The translations under genes were made by a program, and so were the position numbers. DNA of 64,000 nt, from positions 80,242 to 144,241 of the forward strand of contig JACPNR010000010.1 of the NCBI GenBank assembly GCA_016185395.1. Direction: 5' to 3'. Source of the stretch: Candidatus Korobacter versatilis (lineage in GTDB: Bacteria > Acidobacteriota > Terriglobia > Terriglobales > Acidobacteriaceae). Under the pieces are notes generated by a model. That model worked only from the letters and a program-made list of their open reading frames with translations. It made no database searches and had not been told where the DNA came from. This document shows positions 16,141 to 24,846 of this stretch, one piece after another. Position 1 is the first letter of the stretch. Every line of letters starts with the position of its first letter.

Positions 16141-17805
16141 ATGCCGGTCCGAGCGGCTGACGCAGTCCCGAGGCAGAGACAGGACACCGTCCTGGTCGTC
16201 CTGCTCGCCGGGTTCGCCTCCATCTGCGCGTTCCTTTACTACTTCACCCGCGGCCAGATCCTGCTCTACGGCGATTCGGTGGCGCACATCAACATTGCGC
16301 GCCGCGTCTTCGACTCCATGACACCGAGCATCTTTGGCTTCGGGACGGTGTGGCTGCCGCTGCCGCACATGCTTATCCTGCCGTTCATCGTCCCGCTGGA
16401 TTGGTGGCAGTCCGGTATCGGCGGCTCGGTCTACTCCATGTTCGCGTACGTCTTCGCCTGCGCCGGCATCTTCCGGCTCACGCTGCGCTTGACGCAGTCG
16501 CGCGCGGCCGCGTGGGTGGCGTTCCTGGTGTTCGCGGCGAACCCAAGCATGCTCTACATGCAGTCCACCGCGATGACGGAGCCGCTGTGCATCGCGCTCT
16601 TTATCTGGATCGCGGTGCTCTTCATCGAGTTCGAGGAAGCATCGCGCCGCGACGAACATAACGACGACGCCAGCGCGGCGCGTTCGCTCACGCGCTGCGG
16701 ATGGTGCATCGCCGGCATGGCGCTCACACGCTACGACGGATGGTTCTCCGGGCTCATCTTCGTGCTGGTTGCATTCGCGGTGTTGATCGCCCGGCACGGC
16801 TGGAGCTTCCTGACGCGGGCGCGCACTCCGCTGTGGCGCGGCGCACGGAACCTGGCACTCATCGCCGCGGCTGCACCGAGCGGATGGTTGGCGTGGAACT
16901 GGCTGCTTTCCGGGCACCCCTTCGATTTCGCACTCGGACCGTACTCCGCCAAGGCCATTGCCGCGCGCACCGCGATGCCGAACGCGACGTATCCGGGCCA
17001 GCATTCACTTGCTGTTGCCGCAACGTTCTTCCGCAAATGCGCGGAGATGAACCTCGGTGAGGCGCCCTGGCACCACGTGGTGTTCCTCACTGCGCTCTTC
17101 GGCACGCTGTTGGCGGTCATGTTGAACCGGCGCTTGTGGCCGGCGCTGATGCTGTGGCTCTCGTGGCCGTTCTATACGCTCTCGCTCGCGTACGGCGACG
17201 TGCCCATCTTCATGCCGATGTGGTGGCCGTACTCGTATTACAACGACCGCTTTGGATTGCAGTTGCTGCCGGGAATCGCGTTGGGAGTGGGGTTGGCGGT
17301 GAGGGCTGCCGACGTAATCGTGCGCGGACTGCAAGCTACGCAAGAAATGGCGTGGGCCCGCAATGCAGTGGCCGCGGCCCTGCTGCTCGTGACCGCCGCG
17401 ACGTACCAGACCGCATGGCGCGTCACGCCCATCACGCTGCGCGAAGCGCGCGCGGTTTCGAAGGCGCGCATCCCGCTGGAGGCGCGGCTTGCCGACGCGT
17501 TGCGCCAGCTACCGCCCGATTCGCGCATCCTCATCAACATGTCGGAGCACGGCGGCGGGCTCCAGCGCGCCGGTATCCCGCTGCGCCGCACCATCAACGA
17601 GAGCACGCACGCGCACAGCGAGATGCCCAACGGACTGTGGGAGCGCGCGCTCGCCGACCCGAAGCAGTATGTGGACTTCGTCGTCGCATTCGCCGGCGAC
17701 CCCGTCGCGCAATCGGCGGCCGCGCACCGCAACGACCTGCGTCCGCTGCTCGTCATCCACAGCGAAGGCCAGGCTCCCGCCACTATCTACGCGGTAAACA
17801 AGTGA
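16141..17805 (+). CDS. Polytopic membrane glycosyltransferase-like protein (GT-C/ArnT-like)
   Basis: 554 residues from the ATG at 16141, chosen over a GTG at 16126 because GAGGTGAGA lies immediately upstream. About ten hydrophobic helices. The first loop carries LLYGDSVAHINIARRV, with an acidic residue in the place typical of GT-C polyprenyl-phosphate glycosyltransferases. The C-terminal about 130 residues look soluble (ARLADALRQLPPDSRIL onward). Family assignment is by topology and the first-loop motif only; donor and acceptor are unknown. Confidence 0.65.
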   Translation: MPVRAADAVPRQRQDTVLVVLLAGFASICAFLYYFTRGQILLYGDSVAHINIARRVFDSMTPSIFGFGTVWLPLPHMLILPFIVPLDWWQSGIGGSVYSMFAYVFACAGIFRLTLRLTQSRAAAWVAFLVFAANPSMLYMQSTAMTEPLCIALFIWIAVLFIEFEEASRRDEHNDDASAARSLTRCGWCIAGMALTRYDGWFSGLIFVLVAFAVLIARHGWSFLTRARTPLWRGARNLALIAAAAPSGWLAWNWLLSGHPFDFALGPYSAKAIAARTAMPNATYPGQHSLAVAATFFRKCAEMNLGEAPWHHVVFLTALFGTLLAVMLNRRLWPALMLWLSWPFYTLSLAYGDVPIFMPMWWPYSYYNDRFGLQLLPGIALGVGLAVRAADVIVRGLQATQEMAWARNAVAAALLLVTAATYQTAWRVTPITLREARAVSKARIPLEARLADALRQLPPDSRILINMSEHGGGLQRAGIPLRRTINESTHAHSEMPNGLWERALADPKQYVDFVVAFAGDPVAQSAAAHRNDLRPLLVIHSEGQAPATIYAVNK

Positions 17806-17848
17806 CGCGGGCTGCTCCGGCGCGTTGAGCGTGTAGAATCCAGCCGTT

Positions 17849-18547
17849 ATGCACTCGCTCATGCAGCTACTGTGGCCGGACTGGGCTTTTCTCGTGCCGA
17901 CGCTCACGCGTCTCGTGCTTGCGGCCGTGCTCGGCGGCGCCATTGGGCTCGAGCGCGAGCTCAAGCACAAGCCTGCCGGGCTGCGTACCAATCTGTTCAT
18001 CTGCGTGGGCGCGGCGATGTTCACGCTGCTCTCCGACCGGCTCGCGGGCGCATACGGCGGAGACCACACGCGCATCGCGGCCCAGATCATCCCCGGCATC
18101 GGTTTCATCGGCGCGGGCTCCATCCTGCATTCGCGCGGGAGCGTGACCGGGCTCACGACCGCGGCCACGCTCTTCGTGGTCGCTTCGATCGGCATGGCGG
18201 TCGGCGGCGGGCTTTACGTCACCGCTGTGCTCGCGACCATCATCGTCGGTATCGCACTCAACTCGCTGCTCTGGTTCGAGACCCGGTTCAACCTGAAACC
18301 GCTCGTCGTGCATTACGACGTAGTGTCCGCCCAGGCCGACGCCCTGATCGCTGACGTGAACCAGGTGCTCAGGGACGAGGGCCACGCGATGCGCAGCGTG
18401 CAGATCGCGCGGCAGGAGAGTGGCACGGCTCGCCTGCAGTTCACCGTGGAAGCGACGCGACGCGAGCAGCATGACCTGTTTGACCGCTTCCGGCACCTGG
18501 CGAGCGCGCAAGAAGTACATTCCTCCACCCCCGAACTGGTCGAGTAA
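17849..18547 (+). CDS. MgtC/SapB family membrane protein
   Basis: 232 residues. The MgtC N-terminal domain is clear: RLVLAAVLGGAIGLERELKHKPAGLRTN, ISCVG-like FICVGAAMF, then IIPGIGFIGAGSIL and GLTTAATLFVVASIGMAVGGGLY. A soluble ACT-like C-terminal domain occupies about 150-232. MgtC proteins are inner-membrane factors linked to Mg limitation and to F-ATPase control. A TAGAAT hexamer ends 9 bases before the ATG and no Shine-Dalgarno is seen, which suggests a very short leader. dapF follows after 3 bases. Confidence 0.88.
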   Translation: MHSLMQLLWPDWAFLVPTLTRLVLAAVLGGAIGLERELKHKPAGLRTNLFICVGAAMFTLLSDRLAGAYGGDHTRIAAQIIPGIGFIGAGSILHSRGSVTGLTTAATLFVVASIGMAVGGGLYVTAVLATIIVGIALNSLLWFETRFNLKPLVVHYDVVSAQADALIADVNQVLRDEGHAMRSVQIARQESGTARLQFTVEATRREQHDLFDRFRHLASAQEVHSSTPELVE

Positions 18548-18550
18548 CCG

Positions 18551-19336
18551 ATGCCGGCGATCCCGTTCGTCAAAGCCAGCGCTTGCGGCAACGACTTCCT
18601 GCTCATCGAAGGCATGCACATGCCGCCGGACCTCGTTGCGTTTGCCAAAAGGATCTGTGACCGCCACAACGGCGTGGGCGCAGACGGCGTGGAGTGGCTG
18701 CTGCCGGACAAAGAAGCCAGCGTCCGCGCACGGTTGTTCAATGCGGACGGCTCCGAGGCAGAGATCAGCGGCAACGGAACGCGCTGCGTGGCGGCACATT
18801 GGGTGGATGAGCGCGGTGGCGAGACACTGACGGTCCGCACCGGCGCGGGCGTTAAGACGTGCAGGCTAACCGCCCACGACGCGAATGTGTATTGGTTCGA
18901 GACGGACATGGGCGAGCCGCAAGTGGGCGATGAGTTTGCCATCAAGCTCGCGTTCGGTGAGGTGCGCGGAGTCCCCGTGTCGATGGGGAACCCGCATTTT
19001 GTTGTTTTCGTGCCCGAGTTCTCGCCCGGGTGGCAGGCCGAAGCGGCCGAGATCGGGAAGCACCACGACTTCAAGTACGGCATTAACGTTGAGCTCGTAC
19101 GTGCCAGCAAATCGGACGCCATCGAGATGCGCATCTTCGAGCGCGGTGCGGGCGAGACCCAGTCTTCCGGGACAGGCTCCTGCGCGGCTGCGGTAGCTTC
19201 CATCCATGCGAAGAAGGCGGCATCGCCGGTGAAGGTCATCGCGCCGGGCGGAGTGCAGACCGTTCGCTGGGACGGCCAATCGGTCTTCCTCAACGGGCCG
19301 GCACAGCTCATCTGCCGCGGCGAGTTTTTCATTTAA
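18551..19336 (+). CDS. Diaminopimelate epimerase (DapF) homologue with both catalytic cysteines replaced by serine
   Basis: 261 residues. The fold markers are all present: KASACGNDF, NADGSEAEISGNGTRC, MGNPHFV, and FERGAGETQSSGTGSCAAAV. DapF normally has a catalytic Cys in each half, in the motifs x-C-GNG-x-R and A-C-GTG. Here both positions are Ser (S73, codon AGC, and S206, codon TCC). Cys79 and Cys211 remain but are not the canonical catalytic residues. It may be a serine-based epimerase, a paralogue acting on another amino acid, or inactive. It lies upstream of ldcA and mpl, both acting on mDAP peptides, which supports a peptidoglycan-related role. Confidence 0.8.
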   Translation: MPAIPFVKASACGNDFLLIEGMHMPPDLVAFAKRICDRHNGVGADGVEWLLPDKEASVRARLFNADGSEAEISGNGTRCVAAHWVDERGGETLTVRTGAGVKTCRLTAHDANVYWFETDMGEPQVGDEFAIKLAFGEVRGVPVSMGNPHFVVFVPEFSPGWQAEAAEIGKHHDFKYGINVELVRASKSDAIEMRIFERGAGETQSSGTGSCAAAVASIHAKKAASPVKVIAPGGVQTVRWDGQSVFLNGPAQLICRGEFFI

Positions 19337-19357
19337 GATTGCGGGGACGGTCGCCTG

Positions 19358-20341
19358 ATGCCTTCTCCCGCGCCAACCCGCCGCAAACCTCCCGCGCTCC
19401 TGCCCGGCGACACCGTTGGCATCGTTGCGCCGGCGTCGAATCTGCAACCCGCGATGCTCGAGGCCGGCGTACGCGGCCTAGAGCGCATGGGATACCGCCC
19501 GTTCTACCTGCCGTCCATCCTCGACCAGGACATCTTCTTTGCCGGATCGGTCGAGCGGCGCGCGCGCGAGCTGGAAGAGATGTTCGGGCGCGAGGAAGTG
19601 CGCGCCATCCTCTGTGCCCGCGGCGGCTATGGCGCGAATACTTTACTGGGGGCGCTGGACCTGAAGAAGATCGCCGTGCATCCGAAGATCTTCTGCGGGT
19701 GCAGCGACATCACCACGCTGCTCACTTACTTCACCGACGCCGGCGGCTTCGTGACCTTGCACGGTCCGATGGTGACAAAAGATTTTGCCGGTCAGCCGGG
19801 AAGCGGCGTCGAGCTTGCTTCGTGGCAGGCGGCGGTCAGCGGGAAGGCGGAGTGGGAGATCGCGAGCAGCGACGTCCGCACGCTCGTCGAGGGAAGTGCC
19901 GAAGGCGTGCTCTACGGTGGATGTCTCTCGATGCTGGTTGCGTCGCTCGGCACGCCGTATGAGATCGAGACGAGCGGCACCATCCTCTTCATGGAGGACG
20001 TGGCCACCAAACCCTACCAGATCGACCGCATGCTGATGCACTTGCGTCTGGCGGGTAAGTTCGAAGGCGTGCGCGGCATCGTGCTGGGCGAGATGCTCGA
20101 CTGCAAGCAGCACCCGGACCAGAAGTACACGCTCGACGAAGTCATCTTGCGCGTGGTCGGGGAGCTTGGCGTTCCCGTCGCGACCGGGCTGAAGTCCGGG
20201 CACGTCACGGGCGAAAACATCACGTTGCCCATCGGCGTGCGCGCGCGTCTCGCCGCAAACCAGAACGTGAAGCTGACGGTGCTCGAGTCCGCGACTGCGC
20301 CGCGCTCGGCGGAAAAGCCCACGGCGCGAGGACGCTCGTAG
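19358..20341 (+). CDS. ldcA: LD-carboxypeptidase (peptidase family S66)
   Basis: 327 residues. S66 landmarks: LLPGDTVGIVAPAS at the start, CARGGYGAN with the oxyanion-hole region, CGCSDITTLLTYF, HGPMV, and a C-terminal FMEDVATKPYQIDRMLMHL with the triad Glu/His region. It removes the terminal D-Ala from murein tetrapeptides in the cytoplasm, yielding the tripeptide used by Mpl, whose gene starts 1 base downstream. No signal peptide is seen, consistent with a cytoplasmic recycling role. Confidence 0.9.
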   Translation: MPSPAPTRRKPPALLPGDTVGIVAPASNLQPAMLEAGVRGLERMGYRPFYLPSILDQDIFFAGSVERRARELEEMFGREEVRAILCARGGYGANTLLGALDLKKIAVHPKIFCGCSDITTLLTYFTDAGGFVTLHGPMVTKDFAGQPGSGVELASWQAAVSGKAEWEIASSDVRTLVEGSAEGVLYGGCLSMLVASLGTPYEIETSGTILFMEDVATKPYQIDRMLMHLRLAGKFEGVRGIVLGEMLDCKQHPDQKYTLDEVILRVVGELGVPVATGLKSGHVTGENITLPIGVRARLAANQNVKLTVLESATAPRSAEKPTARGRS

Positions 20342-20342
20342 C

Positions 20343-21782
20343 ATGCGCGCCGGCGACGCATCACAGCAGCACGTCCACCTCATCGGCATCTGCGGCACCG
20401 CAATGGCTTCGCTCGCCGGCATGCTGAAGCAGCGCGGCTTCAAGGTGACTGGATCGGACGCAGCGGTTTACCCGCCGATGTCCGACTTGCTCGCCAGTCT
20501 CAACATCCCCGTCTCGCAGCCTTACAGCGAAGCGAACCTGAAGCCGCGTCCGGACATGGTCGTGGTGGGCAACGCGATATCGCGCGGTAATCCGGAACTT
20601 GAATACGTCCTCGACGAACGCATCGTCCTCCGCTCGTTGCCGCAGGTGGTACAGGAGCAGTTCCTCCGCACGCGTGAATCGGTGGTCGTGGCCGGCACGC
20701 ATGGCAAGACGACCACCACGTCGATGCTCGCTTGGATATTCCAGACCGCGAACAAGAACCCGTCATTTCTGATCGGTGGGATTGCGGAGAATTTTGGCTC
20801 CAGTTTTGCCGTGAAGCAAGGGCGCCACTTCATCATCGAAGGCGACGAGTACGACACCGCCTTCTTCGACAAGGGGCCGAAGTTCCTGCACTACCTGCCG
20901 CAGTCGGCCATCCTGACGAGCGTGGAGTTCGACCATGCGGACATCTACGCCGACCTCGACGCGGTGAAACTGGCGTTCAAGCGATTGGTGAACCTGGTGC
21001 CGCGCAAGGGGACCATCGTGGCGCAGGACAACGACGCCAACGTCGAGGAGTGCCTTACCAAGGCCTTCTGTGCGGTCGAGCGCTACGGCTTCGAGAAGGA
21101 TTCGCACTGGCGCATCGCAGGCGTGAGGTACGGGCCGGAGCACACGACCTGGCGGGTGCACAAGGAAGGGAAGCCGTGGGCAGAGCTCGAGTTCGAGCTC
21201 GCGGGCGAGTACAACGTGCTCAACGCCACTGCGGCCGCGGCGCTGGCGTCGCACTACGAGATCGCACCAACGAAGATCGCGGAAGCGCTGAAGACCTTCA
21301 AGAGCGTGAAGCGGCGGTTGGAAGTGAAGGCCGAGGTGGCGGGCATCACCATCATCGACGACTTCGCGCACCATCCCACCGCTATCGCGGGAACGCTCAA
21401 GGCCGTGCGAACGCGATGGCCGAAGGCGCGGATATGGGCCATCTTCGAGCCGCGCTCGAACACGCTGCGCCGGAAGATCTTCGAGGACGAACTGGTGAAG
21501 AGCCTCGCCCTCGCCGACGCGGTTGCCATCGCCAGCGTGTTTAAGCCGGAAGCGATCCCCGAGGGCCAGCGCCTGGAGACGTCCGCGCTTATCCGCGGAC
21601 TGAAGAAAGCGGGGCGGCCAGCGTCAGAATTCGCGGACGCCGACGCCATCGTGGAGAAGGTCGCGCCGCAGTTGCGTCCCGGGGAAGTGGTGGTGATCCT
21701 GTCGAACGGCGGATTCGGCGGCATCTATGAGAAACTGCCGCAGCGCCTGAGAACCCTGCACGAGGTCGCGAGCAAAGCTTGA
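20343..21782 (+). CDS. mpl: UDP-N-acetylmuramate:L-alanyl-gamma-D-glutamyl-meso-diaminopimelate ligase
   Basis: 479 residues, Mur-ligase fold. The opening HLIGICGTAMASLAGMLKQRG and VTGSDAAVYPPMSDLL are Mpl-type rather than MurC-type. The ATP loop is AGTHGKTTTTSM. Later family motifs are IEGDEYDTAFFDKGPKFLHY and DDFAHHPTAI. It attaches recycled tripeptide to UDP-MurNAc. Immediately downstream of ldcA, it completes a DAP-peptide recycling pair. The M61 peptidase gene follows with a 24-base gap to the start chosen here. Confidence 0.93.
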   Translation: MRAGDASQQHVHLIGICGTAMASLAGMLKQRGFKVTGSDAAVYPPMSDLLASLNIPVSQPYSEANLKPRPDMVVVGNAISRGNPELEYVLDERIVLRSLPQVVQEQFLRTRESVVVAGTHGKTTTTSMLAWIFQTANKNPSFLIGGIAENFGSSFAVKQGRHFIIEGDEYDTAFFDKGPKFLHYLPQSAILTSVEFDHADIYADLDAVKLAFKRLVNLVPRKGTIVAQDNDANVEECLTKAFCAVERYGFEKDSHWRIAGVRYGPEHTTWRVHKEGKPWAELEFELAGEYNVLNATAAAALASHYEIAPTKIAEALKTFKSVKRRLEVKAEVAGITIIDDFAHHPTAIAGTLKAVRTRWPKARIWAIFEPRSNTLRRKIFEDELVKSLALADAVAIASVFKPEAIPEGQRLETSALIRGLKKAGRPASEFADADAIVEKVAPQLRPGEVVVILSNGGFGGIYEKLPQRLRTLHEVASKA

Positions 21783-21805
21783 GCCGCCAAAAAACTCTGC
21801 GCCGG

Positions 21806-23602
21806 ATGAAGCGGCCGTCTGCCCTCGTCTTCTTACTCCTGCTCGCATCGCTGGCCGCGCGCGCGGTGCCCGCCGTGCCGGTGGATTACAGCGTGTCGCT
21901 GCGCGAGACCGGTCGCCATCTGCTGCACGTCCGGATGCAACTGGCCGGCACTTCGTCCGAGCGCGACATCCAGTTGCCGGTCTGGAACGCGCTCTACCAG
22001 ATCCGCGATTTCGCACAGTACGTGCGTTACGTCCACGCAACGGACACCGCCGGCCGCGCGCTCAGCGTCCGCAAACTCGACAAGACGACGTGGCGCATCT
22101 CCGGTGCGGAGTCCGGCGCCATCGTCGACTACCTCGTCTATGCCGATACGCCTGGCCCCTACGGGCTGCAGGCGAACACACAGCATGCGTTCTTCAACCT
22201 CGCTCAGCTGCTGATGTATCCGGTGGATGCGCACGAGTCGCCGATGACGGTCACCTTCACCGACCTGCCCTCCGGGTGGAAGATCGCTACGCCCCTGCTC
22301 GTGCTCAACGTCCGCAACGGGCAGCACACCTTCACCGCGCGCACGTACGACCGGCTGGTCGATGGTCCGGTGGACATCGGTACCTTCGCCGAGGCCGACT
22401 TCGATCAGGACGGCGCGCATTATCGCGTCGTGGTCGACGCCGATCCCGCCGACTACAAGATGGACCAGATCGTGGCGATGGCGAAGAAGCTCACGCGCTC
22501 GGAAATCGCGTGGATGAACGAGCGTCCTTTCACCGAATACATGTTCCTCTACCACTTTCCGCGCGGCCCGGGTTCGGGCGGCATGGAGCACGCTTACGCC
22601 ACCGCCATCGACGTGAACGCCGAGCGACTGAATGACGACCCACTCGCGCTGCCGGGCGTCACGGCGCACGAGTTCTTCCACCTGTGGAACGTGAAGCGGC
22701 TGCGTCCGGCGTCACTCGAGCCCATTGATTACACCAAGGAGCAGTACACGCGCTCGCTCTGGTTCAGCGAGGGCTTCACCTCGACAGTGGGCGACTACAT
22801 GCTCGCTCGCGCGGGATACTTCGACGAGCGCAGCTATCTCGAAAACCTGGCGCGCGAGATACGGACGCTGCAGCTGCGTCCCGCGCACCTCACGCAGAGC
22901 GCCGAGGATTCGAGTCTAGACACGTGGTTCGATAAATATCCGCAGTACCGGTTGCCCGAGCGTTCCATCTCCTATTACAACAAGGGCGAGATCCTCGGCG
23001 TGCTGCTCGACCTCGCGGTGCGCGACGCAACCAACGGACGCAAGAGCCTGCGCGAGGTCTTCCAGTTCATGAATGACCAGTACGCGCACCAGGGGCGTCC
23101 GTTCCCGGACACGCAAGGCGTGCGCGACGCGACCGAGGCCGTGACGCATCGCGACTTTGCGTGGTTCTTCGAGCCGTACGTTGCCGGCTTAGAAGAGCTG
23201 CCTTATGACCGGCTATTTGCCACCGTCGGACTGCGGCTGAACCGGAAGCGCGTCACCATCCCGTACACCGGATTCACGACGGTCAAGAATTTCGACCAGC
23301 CGCCGGTGGTGGTCCTTATCGAAGATGGCAGCGAGGCCGCGCGCTCGGGCCTGGAACAGGGCGACCAGATCGCCGCCGTCAATGGCAAGACGCTGAGCGA
23401 AGACCTGGACGAGCGGCTCAGCGAGCTGCGCGTGGGCGATACCATCCGCTTGCGCGCGGTGGGACGCAAAGGCTCGCGCGAGATCAAGCTCACGCTCGGC
23501 GGGCAATCGCAGGATGAGTTCAGCTTCTCCGACGTGGACGGCGTCACGCCGGCACAGCGCGCGCGGCGCGCCGCATGGCTGCGCGGCGAAGCGGAGCCAT
23601 AG
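21806..23602 (+). CDS. M61 family (glycyl aminopeptidase-like) metallopeptidase with PDZ domain
   Basis: 598 residues from the ATG at 21806, which directly begins a signal peptide (MKRPSALVFLLLLASLAARA). A TTG at 21779 overlapping mpl is the alternative start. The zinc site is HEFFH (288-292) with WFSEGFT providing the downstream Glu. M61 hallmarks GGMEHAYAT and HLWNVKRLRP are present. A C-terminal PDZ domain (about 480-570) has GLEQGDQIAAVNGKTL. Periplasmic peptidase; substrate unknown. Confidence 0.9.
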   Translation: MKRPSALVFLLLLASLAARAVPAVPVDYSVSLRETGRHLLHVRMQLAGTSSERDIQLPVWNALYQIRDFAQYVRYVHATDTAGRALSVRKLDKTTWRISGAESGAIVDYLVYADTPGPYGLQANTQHAFFNLAQLLMYPVDAHESPMTVTFTDLPSGWKIATPLLVLNVRNGQHTFTARTYDRLVDGPVDIGTFAEADFDQDGAHYRVVVDADPADYKMDQIVAMAKKLTRSEIAWMNERPFTEYMFLYHFPRGPGSGGMEHAYATAIDVNAERLNDDPLALPGVTAHEFFHLWNVKRLRPASLEPIDYTKEQYTRSLWFSEGFTSTVGDYMLARAGYFDERSYLENLAREIRTLQLRPAHLTQSAEDSSLDTWFDKYPQYRLPERSISYYNKGEILGVLLDLAVRDATNGRKSLREVFQFMNDQYAHQGRPFPDTQGVRDATEAVTHRDFAWFFEPYVAGLEELPYDRLFATVGLRLNRKRVTIPYTGFTTVKNFDQPPVVVLIEDGSEAARSGLEQGDQIAAVNGKTLSEDLDERLSELRVGDTIRLRAVGRKGSREIKLTLGGQSQDEFSFSDVDGVTPAQRARRAAWLRGEAEP

Positions 23603-24334
23603 GTGCGCAAGCTCGTAGCCATCGTCCGCACCGCGCTCGTGCTGTTGTTCCTCGTCTTCTACTTGCCGCTCGCAGCGCTCATCGCGTTTCCGTGGAGCCT
23701 GCTCGTTGGGAACGCCAACTTCCTCTATGCCTGCGGCATGTTCGGCGCGCGCGCCGCGGTGCGCATCGCCGGCATCCGCGTGGTTCGGGAAGGGCTCGAG
23801 CGCCTCGATCCGCAAGGGACGTACATCTACATGTGCAACCACGTTTCAAACATCGACCCGCCCGTGGTCGTGCCGGCGATCCCGCGGCGTACGTCGGTGC
23901 TGGTCAAGCGCGAGTTGTTCAAGGTGCCCATCTTGGGGAAAGCGATGCGCATGGGCTCGCTCGTCCCAGTCGACCGCACGAACCGCGATGCTGCCATCCG
24001 CAGCCTGGGCGCGGCGAGCGAAGTCATGCGCACCGGCATCAACATGACCGTCTTCCCCGAAGGGACGCGCTCGCGCGGCGGGAAACTGCTGCCGTTCAAG
24101 AAGGGCCCGTTCTATCTGGCGATGGAGAGCGGCGTGCCGGTGGTGCCGATGACCATCCTAAACAGTTACGAGCTCATGCCCCCGGGACAGAACTACGCGC
24201 TGCCGGGCGAGGTGCGAGTGATCTTTCACGCGCCGCTCGACCCCAAAGATTTCGAGGACAAAGACCAGTTGATGGAGGCGGTGCGGAACGCCATCGCCGG
24301 GCCGCTAGAAAGGCATGACCACGAAGGACACTAA
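23603..24334 (+). CDS. plsC: 1-acyl-sn-glycerol-3-phosphate acyltransferase
   Basis: 243 residues, GTG start directly after the M61 stop codon. N-terminal membrane helices (about 5-55). The acyltransferase HX4D motif is HVSNID (80-85), and the glycerol-phosphate motif FPEGTRSRGG starts at 151. It acylates lysophosphatidic acid at the inner membrane in phospholipid synthesis. The 3' end runs into a palindromic CACGAAGG repeat. Confidence 0.9.
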   Translation: MRKLVAIVRTALVLLFLVFYLPLAALIAFPWSLLVGNANFLYACGMFGARAAVRIAGIRVVREGLERLDPQGTYIYMCNHVSNIDPPVVVPAIPRRTSVLVKRELFKVPILGKAMRMGSLVPVDRTNRDAAIRSLGAASEVMRTGINMTVFPEGTRSRGGKLLPFKKGPFYLAMESGVPVVPMTILNSYELMPPGQNYALPGEVRVIFHAPLDPKDFEDKDQLMEAVRNAIAGPLERHDHEGH

Positions 24335-24389
24335 GGTTCACGAAGGTAAGAGAAACCGCACTTGATTTTCCCCTTCGTGCCCGTCGTGG
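24319..24389. repeat. CACGAAGG-family palindromic repeat between convergent genes
   Basis: CCACGA (24319-24324) and CACGAAGG (24339-24346) pair with CCTTCGTG (24372-24379) and TCGTGG (24384-24389). It overlaps the last codons of plsC and abuts the stop of the convergent lipoprotein gene, so it may end transcription in both directions. Confidence 0.7.
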
Positions 24390-24806
24390 TTAATGGGTTT
24401 TGATGTTCGTGACCCACTCGACCTTGCCGCCATCGCCGATGCGCGCCTCGATCTCGCCGGAGACGCCGGCATCCACGTGCGGCCCCTTGGACGTGATGAG
24501 GTGGTTGGCCTGGTCGTAGTAGCGGAGGGAGAGGTCGGCGGGATCGGAGAACTTCACGTTGCGCTCGCGCATCTCGCCGGGCTGAAGCACGCCGATGCCG
24601 AACATGTGTCCGTAGTTCAGCTCGACCTCGCGCACGGGCTGCGTCCCCATATTACGCATGCGGACGAAGACACGCGGCGAGGAACAGCCGGAGAGCAGAA
24701 GCAGAAGAAGAACCGCCGTGAGGACCTTCGTGAATCCTTTGTGGCCTTCGTGGGCACGCCTTTCGGTTTCACACGAAGGACACGAAGTTCGCACGAAGGT
24801 GCTCAC
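24390..24806 (-). CDS. Small putative lipoprotein, function unknown
   Basis: 138 residues if the GTG at 24806 is used; a TTG at 24821 is the other candidate. No better start exists nearer the lipobox. A hydrophobic run ends in LSGC (lipobox), then a compact domain: VFVRMRNMGTQPVREVEL, GIGVLQPGEMRERNVKF, SLRYYDQANHL. It looks like an Ig-like fold of the FxxY/DUF-type seen in small outer-membrane lipoproteins, but no family is recognised. The first ~25 codons are encoded by a CACGAAGG palindrome, so the leader is unusually long and polar ahead of the hydrophobic core. Confidence 0.55.
   Translation of the reverse strand: MSTFVRTSCPSCETERRAHEGHKGFTKVLTAVLLLLLLSGCSSPRVFVRMRNMGTQPVREVELNYGHMFGIGVLQPGEMRERNVKFSDPADLSLRYYDQANHLITSKGPHVDAGVSGEIEARIGDGGKVEWVTNIKTH
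24724..24800. repeat. CACGAAGG-family palindrome inside the 5' end of the lipoprotein gene
   Basis: CCTTCGTG-type units at about 24724-24755 and the opposite CACGAAGG-type units at about 24773-24800 form an imperfect inverted repeat. It is the same family as the copies at 24319, 29379, 37913 and 38835. Confidence 0.65.
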
Positions 24807-24846
24807 GGAGAAAGCCTTCAAAACCCTTTCTTCTCAGAATGTCTTT

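Noticed and set aside
16090..17004. Minus-strand open frame over the membrane glycosyltransferase
   Set aside because: Charged, low-complexity antisense translation. The plus-strand frame has coherent membrane helices.
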